From Bacteroidales bacterium UBA6377 (GTDB lineage Bacteria > Bacteroidota > Bacteroidia > Bacteroidales > UBA932), in assembly GCA_002438805.1 (NCBI GenBank), contig DJQV01000015.1:124001-188000 (forward strand): DNA of 64,000 nt. The letters run 5' to 3'. Positions within the stretch are counted from its first letter, which is position 1; the number at the start of each line of letters is the position of its first letter. The notes below the pieces were generated by a model that was given only the letters and a program-made list of their open reading frames with translations, did no database searches and was not told the origin of the DNA. Below, one piece after another: positions 15,583-23,427 of the stretch. The position numbers and the translations under genes were made by a program.

Positions 15583-16725
15583 TTATCTGTCTGTTGATTG
15601 TTTTACTTTGAATCCGAGCTCCTCAAGAGCAGAGACCGTGCCGGCATCCCCGTCGATAAGGCTGAGGGTGAACGCTGACGGTTCCCTGCGCACAGGGTAA
15701 TCGCCGCGCAGCTTCTCGAACGAGCCGAGATCCGCACGCAGCCTGCCGCTGTCCTCAAGAACATCATAAGTATAAAGTATGGCCTCCGAGAGCAGCTCCT
15801 GACGGCTCTTGCCCGAAGCATCGAGGCTGAACCCGAGAGGCACGGACGGGGCCGGGATGTCCGAAGGGAACCAGTCCTTCAGAGGAAGTCCGAGGACTTC
15901 AGAGACGGTGCGCACGCTTGCGGCTGTGCCGTTGGCCTTGCCGTCGGCGCTGTATCCTGCTATGTGCGGGGTCGTGATGTCGAGAAGCGAGACAAGCTCA
16001 GGATCAAGATCCGGCTCCCCCTCCCACACGTCAAGCACTCCGCCGGCAATCCGGCGAGACTTGAGGGCCTGCTTCAGCGCGGCATTGTCAACTACAGGGC
16101 CCCGGGAAGAATTGATGAGGATCTGCGAAGACTTCATCCTGCCCATACGCTCCACATCGAAAAGGTGCCATGTGGCATCCTCCCCTTCACGCGAAAGCGG
16201 CACATGCAGGGTGATGATGTCGCTCCTGTCAATGATTTCATCCAGAGAGACAAAGCCCGTATGGCCCTCCCGGCGTTCACGTGGAGGATCGTTGAGAAGC
16301 ACCTTCATACCTAGCGCGGCGGCAGCCTGAGCCACCTTGGAGCCGACGTTGCCGACTCCCACCACTCCGAGGGTCATCCCCTCAAGATCAAGGGAACGCA
16401 TCCCGGCAAGTCTCACAAGGACTGAACTGATGTACTGCTTGACAGACCATGAGTTGCACCCCGGAGCATTGCGCCAGATGATGCCGTGCTCTTCGCACCA
16501 GGCGGTGTCAATATGGTCAAAACCGATGGTGGCTGTGGCTATCACCTTGACTGAAGACCCCTTGAGCAGAGCCTCATTGCAGATGGTGCGCGTCCTGGTG
16601 ATGAGCGCATCTGCATCCCTCACAACTTCCGCTGTCGTTTCCTTGCCCGGGAGATACACCACCTGGGCGTAAGGTTCCAGAACCCCGCGGAGGAATGGTA
16701 TCTTGTTGTCGCAAACTATTTTCAT
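15583..16725 (-). CDS. pdxB: 4-phosphoerythronate dehydrogenase
   Basis: The 380-residue D-2-hydroxyacid dehydrogenase has the Rossmann loop GVVGVGNVGSKVAQ, and the catalytic Arg, Glu and His of the family in INSSRGPVVD, DVWEGEPDLD and TPHIAGYS. A C-terminal extension of about 90 residues (from roughly 285) fits the PdxB dimerisation domain and separates it from generic hydroxyacid dehydrogenases. PdxB oxidises 4-phospho-D-erythronate in the DXP-independent pathway to pyridoxal phosphate. Only one base separates it from the neighbours on each side (16727 and 15581), so it is firmly embedded in the hexuronate operon, where a vitamin B6 gene is unexpected. Confidence 0.85.
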   Translation of the reverse strand: MKIVCDNKIPFLRGVLEPYAQVVYLPGKETTAEVVRDADALITRTRTICNEALLKGSSVKVIATATIGFDHIDTAWCEEHGIIWRNAPGCNSWSVKQYISSVLVRLAGMRSLDLEGMTLGVVGVGNVGSKVAQAAAALGMKVLLNDPPRERREGHTGFVSLDEIIDRSDIITLHVPLSREGEDATWHLFDVERMGRMKSSQILINSSRGPVVDNAALKQALKSRRIAGGVLDVWEGEPDLDPELVSLLDITTPHIAGYSADGKANGTAASVRTVSEVLGLPLKDWFPSDIPAPSVPLGFSLDASGKSRQELLSEAILYTYDVLEDSGRLRADLGSFEKLRGDYPVRREPSAFTLSLIDGDAGTVSALEELGFKVKQSTDR

Positions 16726-16726
16726 A

Positions 16727-18007
16727 TCAGTCCTTGAACCTCTCCGGATAAGCCCAGAGTCCGAGAGCTGGGTTGGATATGTAGTATATCTCCTCCCCGT
16801 CCGGCATGGTGTTCCAGCCGTCCTTCAGTTTTTCCGGATGATAGTGCTCCATTATCTGATTGAGATCGCCATACTTGAATCCGACACTCTCGATCTCTTC
16901 ACGGCTCATCTCAGGACCCGGACAGTACGTGATTGTGAAACGCCCTTCGGACGAGCCATGTATCAAGTGGGCGGACGCGCCAAGATTCTCCTGAAGGTCG
17001 GCATTATGCTCAGTGGCCTCAAGAGTGTGCGGTGTGCCCTTGTAACCGTATTTTCGGATCAGGCCGTCTATGGTCTTGTCCTCGCCGAACTCCTTGAGGG
17101 CCGGTGCAAGCACCACGAGTTCCGCCCCGTCGGCAAGCGCCATGCGGGTGCGGTAAACGCTCTTGTTGCCCAGCCAGGTGCTCTTGAATTCCTCCGGGTC
17201 GAGGTACACGAGGCACTTCTTGATCTCGTGATCGACCATGATGAAGTTGGTCTCAAGAGAGAGGTCGGAAGCCTTCTGGAAGCACTCGAAATCGTCACCG
17301 ATGAAAAGCCCCTTGAGTTCCATCTCCCCGGTCTGCTCGTTCTTGGCACGGACGGTGAGCACATATACTATAGGAAGATCCTTGATGAAATTGGTCCTTG
17401 CGTACTCCATCACATCGCGTACCGGGGACTTGGCCCGGCCCATGATGCGCTCCATCCCGTAGGTCGCGCCGATGTAATGGCTCTTGTTGATGCCCTCGGA
17501 ACCGCCTACGCCCACGAAGATGTTCTTGGTGTAGTTGGCCATGCCTATCACTTCGTGAGGCACTACCTGACCGATTGAGAGTATAAGGTCGAACGACGGG
17601 TCAAGCAGGAGCTTGTTGACCTGGGCCGGCCAGCTGTAGTTGAGCCTGCCCTCGGAAACCTTGTTGACATATTCAGCGGGCACCTGCCCCACCGTGACGA
17701 CATCGTTGCGCCAGTCGTGCACCCGGAAACGGTCCGCCGGGACATGGCCGAACATGGTCTTGATCTGCTCGGAAGTCATCGGGGAATGGGTACCGAGAGC
17801 CGGCATCACATCCGTGAGCGCGTCACCGAAATAGTCATAGACCATCTCGGTGATCGGCCCGGCGTATGAATTGAGACGGGTGAAGTCGGGCGGCAGGGCC
17901 AGCACGCGCTTCTTTTTCCCCATCTTGTCGAAGACTTCCTCAAGTATAGCCCTGACTTCGCCAGGAGTGATGTTATCGGTCTTCGAACCTCTTGCGTAGT
18001 ACAGCAT
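16727..18007 (-). CDS. LarA-like (DUF2088) nickel-pincer hydroxyacid epimerase, substrate unknown; candidate mannonate/gluconate 2-epimerase
   Basis: The 426-residue protein belongs to the lactate racemase LarA superfamily. Conserved features are PDFTR (40-44), ALGTHSPM with His74, VVPHEV with His151, Lys161 in NYTKN and His177 in NKSHY. The 10- and 16-residue spacings of His151-Lys161-His177 are the same as between catalytic His174, the cofactor-bearing Lys184 and metal ligand His200 of Lactobacillus LarA, so nickel-pincer cofactor binding is likely. The maturation genes larB, larC and larE are not in the window. The ATG at 18007 leaves 8 bases after the kinase stop; a longer frame would overlap that gene. 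Context with UxaE, UxuB and Gnd points to a sugar acid such as mannonate/gluconate as substrate; this is inference. Confidence 0.75.
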   Translation of the reverse strand: MLYYARGSKTDNITPGEVRAILEEVFDKMGKKKRVLALPPDFTRLNSYAGPITEMVYDYFGDALTDVMPALGTHSPMTSEQIKTMFGHVPADRFRVHDWRNDVVTVGQVPAEYVNKVSEGRLNYSWPAQVNKLLLDPSFDLILSIGQVVPHEVIGMANYTKNIFVGVGGSEGINKSHYIGATYGMERIMGRAKSPVRDVMEYARTNFIKDLPIVYVLTVRAKNEQTGEMELKGLFIGDDFECFQKASDLSLETNFIMVDHEIKKCLVYLDPEEFKSTWLGNKSVYRTRMALADGAELVVLAPALKEFGEDKTIDGLIRKYGYKGTPHTLEATEHNADLQENLGASAHLIHGSSEGRFTITYCPGPEMSREEIESVGFKYGDLNQIMEHYHPEKLKDGWNTMPDGEEIYYISNPALGLWAYPERFKD

Positions 18008-18015
18008 AGGCTTCT

Positions 18016-19095
18016 CTATCTCTTGACGCGGGCGTTGCCCTGCCAGATGCTCCATACCTGCTCCTCATCGGCAGGCTGGCCGTAGTCGGTGAGGAAAGTG
18101 GTGGCAAGTGCGCCGCTGGCCCAGCCGAATTGGATCCATTTCTCGCTCTCCCATCCTTTCAGGACAGCGTAGAGCAGACCTCCCACGAAGCCGTCGCCAC
18201 CGCCGATGCGGTCGAGGACATGGATCTCGCGAGGCTCCACCACATGCCAGGTATCGCCCTCAAGCATGATTGCTCCCCAGTTGTGGCTGTTGGTGTTGTT
18301 GACCTGACGGAGAGTGGTGGCAAACACCTGTGCGCCAGGATACTCCTTCTTCACACGGCGTATCATCTCCTTGAACCCGTCGATCTTGGAAGCGATGTCC
18401 TTGCCTCCGGCCTCAGGCCCCTCGATGCCGAGGCACAGCTGGAAGTCCTCCTCGTTGCCGATGAGGATGTCCGAAATGCTGCATATCTCGGAGAATATAT
18501 CGTGAAGCTCCTGCTCACGGCCCTTCCAGAAGGAAGCGCGGTAATTGAGATCGAAACTGATGCGGGTGCCGTACTTTTTGGCTGCACGGGCGATCTCAAG
18601 ACAGAACCTGCTCGTGTCCGGGCTGAGCGCGGCGATGAGTCCGGAAAGGTGGACAATCTGCACACCCTCCTGGCCGAAGATGCGGTCAAGATCGAAGTCT
18701 TTGACATTCAAGGTGCGGCCCACCTCACCCGCGCGGTCGTTCCAGACGCGCGGACCGCGTGAGCCGTATCCGCTGTCGGCGATGTTGATCTGGTGTCTGT
18801 AGCCCCAAGGTCCGCCCTGAGGCACTTCCGGCCCCTCGAAATCCATGCCGCGGGCGCGGAGGTTGGACTTGATAAAAGCGGCGAACGGGCTGTCCTTGAC
18901 GAAAGCTGTCAGCACCTTGACGGGAAGTCCGAGGTAAGATGACACACTGGCGACATTGGTCTCGGCACTGGTGGCCTGGAGGTGCAGCACGTCACTGCTC
19001 TGCACTGGCTGTCCGTTCTCAGGAGTGATTCTAAGTCCCATGCTGGTAGGGACAAGAAGGGCATACTTGCAGCCCTGCTTAAGTGATATATCCAT
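18016..19095 (-). CDS. PfkB family sugar kinase (2-keto-3-deoxygluconate kinase-like)
   Basis: The 359-residue ribokinase-fold protein has an FDLNYRASFW segment typical of KDG kinases and an anion-hole/catalytic-base motif DRIGGGDGFVGG near residue 305, with Gly where most PfkB proteins have Ala or Ser after the catalytic Asp. The likely reaction is phosphorylation of 2-keto-3-deoxygluconate, but phosphorylation of gluconate or another sugar acid cannot be excluded given the following LarA-like and gnd genes. The ATG at 19095 (MDISLKQG) is favoured because a longer frame would begin inside the preceding GH28 gene. It lies 22 bases after the GH28 stop and 8 before the LarA-like start. Confidence 0.78.
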   Translation of the reverse strand: MDISLKQGCKYALLVPTSMGLRITPENGQPVQSSDVLHLQATSAETNVASVSSYLGLPVKVLTAFVKDSPFAAFIKSNLRARGMDFEGPEVPQGGPWGYRHQINIADSGYGSRGPRVWNDRAGEVGRTLNVKDFDLDRIFGQEGVQIVHLSGLIAALSPDTSRFCLEIARAAKKYGTRISFDLNYRASFWKGREQELHDIFSEICSISDILIGNEEDFQLCLGIEGPEAGGKDIASKIDGFKEMIRRVKKEYPGAQVFATTLRQVNNTNSHNWGAIMLEGDTWHVVEPREIHVLDRIGGGDGFVGGLLYAVLKGWESEKWIQFGWASGALATTFLTDYGQPADEEQVWSIWQGNARVKR

Positions 19096-19117
19096 ATTCT
19101 GATTGAAAATTATTCGA

Positions 19118-20443
19118 TTATTTGCTATTCTCGGCTTCGGGAGTACCTTTCTCAAGTTCCCAGTCCTGCTTCTGCTGTGCGCGCTGCGGCATCTGATGAA
19201 GTTCGGTGAAGACGTTGTTGTCCTCCACCACGATGTCGGACAGCTTGTACTGGTCCGGCTTCTCGGCAATCTCTATGGCCTGCTCCGTGCATGTGAGACG
19301 GCAGTTGCGGATGGTCACATGCTCTCCGTACGACATAGGGATGTCCTCGCGTCCCTTGAGGTCGAAGAACTGGGTCCACGGGTGCACGTAGAACACCCAG
19401 CGTACCTCGCCTGTGACATTTTCCACCAGCACATATTCATAGCGCTGCGGCGTGTCGGGGCGCATCTTCATCTGGAGCACGCGGGTGGCGCCGTGCACCT
19501 CGGAGTCGCGCAGGATGACATTGCGCCCGCCGATGCACTCGCTTCCGAAAGTGATGACCCCCGGGCCCTTGCCGAACCGGCACTTCTCCACGAGTATGTT
19601 GGTGTTGACCCCGTTGTCCGGGTCGGTGTCAGCCCACGGGCCCTTGCCGCCCTTGATGGCGATAATGTCATCGTTGACGGAAATGTGGCAGCCGGTTATG
19701 TGGACATTGTTGCAGGCGTCCAGGTCGATGGCATCGGAACTCGGGGCCGCCACAGGTGAATGCGGGGCGAAGATGGTCACGTCTTTCATCCTCACGTAGT
19801 CGCACTTGTACAGGTGGGTGGTCCAGAAACCGGAGTTGCGCAGGGTCACGCCCTCGATCAGGATGTCCTTGCCTCCAGCGACATAGATCATGCGCGGGCG
19901 CAGGGCTTCAAGATTGGTACAGGCGGGGTTGACGCGGCGGCGCGTCCAGAAATCCCTCCAGTACCTCAGGCCGTTGCCGTCGATCACGCCCTCTCCCCTG
20001 ATGGAGAAGCCCTGCACGTCATAGGCATTGACAAGGGCGGCTATGTAGGGCTGGATCACTCCTTCTATATGTACCTTCGCCACCGGGTAGTCCGAGATGT
20101 CGTCACTTCCCTTGAGCACCGCACCCCTTTCGAGCAGCAGATGCGTGCCGGACTTGAAAAAGAGCGAACTTGTGAGCCATACCCCCTTCGGCACCACCAC
20201 CGTACCGCCGGAAACAGCCGCGGCATCTATGGCCTTCTGTATCGCGGCCGTCTGGAGGATGGTGCTGTCACGCACTGCACCATAGTCAGTTATGACAAAA
20301 CGCCTGTCCTGCAGTGCCGGGACCGGTGACTGCCTGACACTGAACCACTTCTCTATGGGAGTCCCGTCGGGCCACGACTCGGCGCGGCACAGAGGGTTCG
20401 CCAAAATGGCAAGAATAATAATGGAAAAGAATCTTTTCATCAT
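19118..20443 (-). CDS. GH28 polygalacturonase-like enzyme, secreted, atypical active site
   Basis: This 441-residue protein with a signal peptide (about 1-21) has a right-handed beta-helix. It starts with the ITDYGAV...AAIQKAIDAA and GGTVVVPKGVWLTSSLFF pattern of GH28. The paired acidic residues are present (SSDAIDLD, VNDDIIAIKGG), but the usual GHG-containing motif reads GPGVITFGSE, so the conserved His is missing, and RIK is replaced by QMKMRPD. The protein at 50253-51590 shares these variants and the GGKGPWAD insertion, so they form a subgroup. It is the first gene of the hexuronate operon, tying extracellular release of galacturonate to its catabolism. Whether it is an exo-enzyme on galacturonides or rhamnogalacturonan cannot be told. 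Confidence 0.82.
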   Translation of the reverse strand: MMKRFFSIIILAILANPLCRAESWPDGTPIEKWFSVRQSPVPALQDRRFVITDYGAVRDSTILQTAAIQKAIDAAAVSGGTVVVPKGVWLTSSLFFKSGTHLLLERGAVLKGSDDISDYPVAKVHIEGVIQPYIAALVNAYDVQGFSIRGEGVIDGNGLRYWRDFWTRRRVNPACTNLEALRPRMIYVAGGKDILIEGVTLRNSGFWTTHLYKCDYVRMKDVTIFAPHSPVAAPSSDAIDLDACNNVHITGCHISVNDDIIAIKGGKGPWADTDPDNGVNTNILVEKCRFGKGPGVITFGSECIGGRNVILRDSEVHGATRVLQMKMRPDTPQRYEYVLVENVTGEVRWVFYVHPWTQFFDLKGREDIPMSYGEHVTIRNCRLTCTEQAIEIAEKPDQYKLSDIVVEDNNVFTELHQMPQRAQQKQDWELEKGTPEAENSK

Positions 20444-20461
20444 GTGGTTTGCATTGTTGGC

Positions 20462-20503
20462 ACAAATATAGATATTAATCTTCGGTTTTTCTCACTATTT
20501 TTG
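20462..20503. promoter_or_regulatory. Divergent -7 elements between the hexuronate operon and the nitroreductase gene
   Basis: TATATTTG on the minus strand (complement of 20462-20469) faces the GH28-led operon 18 bases from its start. TATTTTTG on the plus strand (20496-20503) faces the nitroreductase, 25 bases from its ATG. The -33 elements are not clear. Confidence 0.5.
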
Positions 20504-20528
20504 TGAGTTGTATTGAAATTGAATTTTT

Positions 20529-21059
20529 ATGGACAATGCAGTAATCGATGCCATCAGGACACGCCGCAGCATAAGGAAATTCACCGCTGAGCAGGTTTCC
20601 GATGACGCTTTGAAGACAGTGCTCGATGCCGGCACATACGCCCCGACCGGACGCAACGCCCAGGATCCGCTCATAGTGGCCGTACAGAATCCTGAGATCA
20701 TAAAGAGGCTCTCCTCCCTCAACGCCAGGATTATGGGGACAGAAAGTGACCCTTACTACGGAGCTCCCACTATCGTGCTCGTATTCGTGCCGCGCCCCGA
20801 ATACAACCCCAACTCCATACAGGACGGATCCCTAGTGCTCGGAAACATGATGCTCGCCGCCCACGCCTTAGGCCTCGGCTCATGCTGGATCAACCGTGAG
20901 CGCGAGATGTCCGACACCCCAGAAGGCAAGGCCATCCAGGCCGAGCTCGGCATCCCCGAAGAATATATGGGCATCGGAGCCCTGTCACTGGGCCATCCTG
21001 CCAGATCTAACCCTACAGCCCTTCCGCGCAAGGAAAATTATTGGAAGATAGTGAAGTAG
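20529..21059 (+). CDS. Nitroreductase family protein
   Basis: The 176-residue protein starts with AVIDAIRTRRSIRKFTAEQVSDD, the FMN-phosphate-binding opening of nitroreductases, followed by GTYAPTGRNAQDP and the GSCWINRER and GIGALSLGHPA blocks. It is a small, likely dimeric, FMN-dependent NAD(P)H oxidoreductase; the physiological acceptor cannot be predicted. It sits 2 bases before the GH3-type ligase gene and heads the plus-strand run that continues into the pectinase genes. Confidence 0.88.
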   Translation: MDNAVIDAIRTRRSIRKFTAEQVSDDALKTVLDAGTYAPTGRNAQDPLIVAVQNPEIIKRLSSLNARIMGTESDPYYGAPTIVLVFVPRPEYNPNSIQDGSLVLGNMMLAAHALGLGSCWINREREMSDTPEGKAIQAELGIPEEYMGIGALSLGHPARSNPTALPRKENYWKIVK

Positions 21060-21061
21060 GC

Positions 21062-22777
21062 ATGGGCAAATCTCATCATTTCTGGAACGGAGTCCTGGCC
21101 TCTGCCCTTGTAGGAATCGCAGGCGGATACGAATACCTCAGGCTCGTAATGGCATCGCGCAGACCGGGACGGTCATCAGCGATGACCCTCCGCAAGATTC
21201 TTTTCTATGCCCGCAACAGCGAATACGGCCGCAAGCACAACTTCAGCCAGATTCTCCTTGCCAAGAGCAACAAAGAGCTGCTCGAACGCTGGCAGAAGAA
21301 CGTGAAACTCAACGACTACGAGGATTTCAGGCCTCTCGTGGAAAGACACAAGCACGGCGAGGAAGGCGTGCTCTTCCCGGGCAAGCCGGTGATGTACGCC
21401 ACCACCTCCGGCACCACCAGCGAGCCGAAGTGGATCCCTATCACGCGCATCTACATGTGGAACATCTACAAGAAGATGACCCGCGTCTGGCTGTACAACT
21501 TCATCAAGAACAGGCCGAGGGCTTTCTACGGCAACCTCCTCACCATCGTGGGACGCGATGTCGAGGGCCACGCTCCTGACGGGACCGTGTACGGGTCGGT
21601 GTCCGGGGTCACCAGAGCCGACGCCCCTCCTTTCATCAAGTATCTCTACGCCTGCCCCGATTGCGTGTACGCCATCGGCGACTACACCGCCAAATACTAC
21701 GCCATCAACAGGATAAGCATGGAGAAGGATCTCCACATGATAGTGACCGCCAACCCTTCGACCATCGTCGAGATGCAGAACAGTCTGGATTTCTGGTTCG
21801 ACCAGATGGTGGACGACATCGAGCACGGAACCCTCACGGACAAGGTCAAAATAGAGCCGGAGTACAGGAAGAAAATCCTCAAAGTGCTCAAGCCCAACCC
21901 CAAAAGGGCCGCCGAGCTGCGCGCCCTCAAGGAGAAATACGGCCGCGTGCTCCCCAAGCACATCTGGCCCGACATGCAGATGATGGACACCTGGAAATGC
22001 GGCAACACCCGGATATTCCTCGACAAGTTCAAGAATTCCTTCCCCGAGAAGATGTTCCATCAGGAATTGGGATATTTCTCATCAGAGTGCCGTTTCGGGC
22101 TCGTCGTGGACGACTCCATCTACACGGTGCTCTTCCCGCATATGCACTATTATGAGTTCGTCGCGGAAGAGGATCTCGACGCCGCCAAAAGAGGCGAGCC
22201 GGTGCGCTACTGGCAGGTGGACGAAATCCAGGAAGGTAAACGCTACTGCCCGTATGTCACAACTTTCGCGGGTCTTTACCGCTACAACATGAACGACCTC
22301 GTGCAGGTCGGAACCAAGTTCCACAACACCCCGAGGGTGTTCATGATCCAGAAGATCAACGGCATTGTCTCCATCACCGGAGAAAAGCTGCATGAGAAAC
22401 AGTTCTTCGATGCCGTGGCGCTCGCTTCCAAGGAGCTGGGCGTCAAGGTGAAATTCGCCATAGGCTTTGCCGTACCTGAAGAGTCCCGATATCACTTCTA
22501 CTACGAATTCGAGGACCAGAATACCGGTAAAGAACAGATGGAGAAACTCAACCTCAAAGTGGACACCCTGCTCCAGAAAGAGAACATCGAATATGAGAGC
22601 AAACGAGAGTCATTCAGGCTCGAACCTCCTGTGCCTCACAAACTTGTGCCTGACGCATTCGAAAAGTTCAAGACAGCCTGTCTGGCCGAAGGCATGAGGG
22701 ACGGGCAGTTCAAACTCAACCTCCTGCTCCAGGACGAGAAGCGGCACGCCAAATTCAAACAGCTCGTCGCTGAATGA
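21062..22777 (+). CDS. GH3 (auxin-responsive promoter) family acyl-amido synthetase-like protein
   Basis: This 571-residue member of the GH3/ANL adenylating superfamily has an ATP-binding loop YATTSGTTSEPKWIPIT (about 112-128), a YFSSECRFG block and a YRYNMNDLVQVG segment, followed by a C-terminal domain. Plant GH3 enzymes join jasmonate or auxin to amino acids. Bacterial relatives are common in Bacteroidota, with unknown substrates. The ATG at 21062 (MGKSHHFW) follows the nitroreductase stop by 2 bases. The N-terminus carries a weak hydrophobic stretch, but no clear signal peptide. It overlaps the HAD gene by 4 bases, which in turn overlaps GH28, so it is translationally linked to pectin-degrading genes. 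Confidence 0.85.
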   Translation: MGKSHHFWNGVLASALVGIAGGYEYLRLVMASRRPGRSSAMTLRKILFYARNSEYGRKHNFSQILLAKSNKELLERWQKNVKLNDYEDFRPLVERHKHGEEGVLFPGKPVMYATTSGTTSEPKWIPITRIYMWNIYKKMTRVWLYNFIKNRPRAFYGNLLTIVGRDVEGHAPDGTVYGSVSGVTRADAPPFIKYLYACPDCVYAIGDYTAKYYAINRISMEKDLHMIVTANPSTIVEMQNSLDFWFDQMVDDIEHGTLTDKVKIEPEYRKKILKVLKPNPKRAAELRALKEKYGRVLPKHIWPDMQMMDTWKCGNTRIFLDKFKNSFPEKMFHQELGYFSSECRFGLVVDDSIYTVLFPHMHYYEFVAEEDLDAAKRGEPVRYWQVDEIQEGKRYCPYVTTFAGLYRYNMNDLVQVGTKFHNTPRVFMIQKINGIVSITGEKLHEKQFFDAVALASKELGVKVKFAIGFAVPEESRYHFYYEFEDQNTGKEQMEKLNLKVDTLLQKENIEYESKRESFRLEPPVPHKLVPDAFEKFKTACLAEGMRDGQFKLNLLLQDEKRHAKFKQLVAE

Positions 22778-23427
22778 TACGGGCCGTCATATTCGACCTT
22801 GACGGGACTCTCTATGACTCCGGAGGCCTCCATAGGCTTGTGGCACTCAAGGAGTTGTCCCGCTTGGCTTTTTTTCGTCTTCTGCGGGAGCGCCGTGCCC
22901 GCAAAGAACTTGCCGGAAAGGATTTCGACAGCAAGGGTGCATTTGAAAAGGCTTTTTTCGGAAAAGTCTCCAGAGACTGGTACTTTGGAACTTATCTCCC
23001 TGACATGGTGAGTATTCTCCGGGAGCGGTTCCACCCGCGCGAAGGGCTGGAAAGCCTGCTTGAAGAAATCAGGTCCGCAGGAGTCAAGACCGCCGTGTTC
23101 TCCGACTACGGTTTTGTGCGGGAAAAACTGGACGCCCTCGACATAGACCCCGGACTCTTCGACGGACTCTATGACGCGGCTTCACTAGGGGGACTCAAAC
23201 CCTGCCGGGAGTCCTTCCTCAAAGTCTGTGGCACTCTTGGAATCCGGCCAGAAGATGCGCTCATGGTCGGAGACCGCACCGATACCGACGGGACAGGCGC
23301 CCTAAGTTGCAGCATGCAATTCGTCCACCTCATCCCGGACGGCACTGATCCCAAGCCTGACGGAATACTCCACCTGCATTGGGCGGAGTTCAAAGACTAC
23401 ATACAAACTCAAACAGATAACCGATGA
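22774..23427 (+). CDS. HAD superfamily hydrolase (phosphatase-like)
   Basis: The 217-residue protein carries the four HAD motifs: FDLDGTLYDS with the nucleophile Asp, VFSDYG, a Lys in GGLKPCRESF and MVGDRTDTDG. The helical cap inserted after motif I suggests a subfamily I phosphatase acting on a small phosphorylated metabolite. The substrate is unknown. It starts in a 4-base overlap with GH3 and ends in a 4-base overlap with GH28. There is no signal peptide, so it acts in the cytoplasm. Confidence 0.85.
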   Translation: MIRAVIFDLDGTLYDSGGLHRLVALKELSRLAFFRLLRERRARKELAGKDFDSKGAFEKAFFGKVSRDWYFGTYLPDMVSILRERFHPREGLESLLEEIRSAGVKTAVFSDYGFVREKLDALDIDPGLFDGLYDAASLGGLKPCRESFLKVCGTLGIRPEDALMVGDRTDTDGTGALSCSMQFVHLIPDGTDPKPDGILHLHWAEFKDYIQTQTDNR

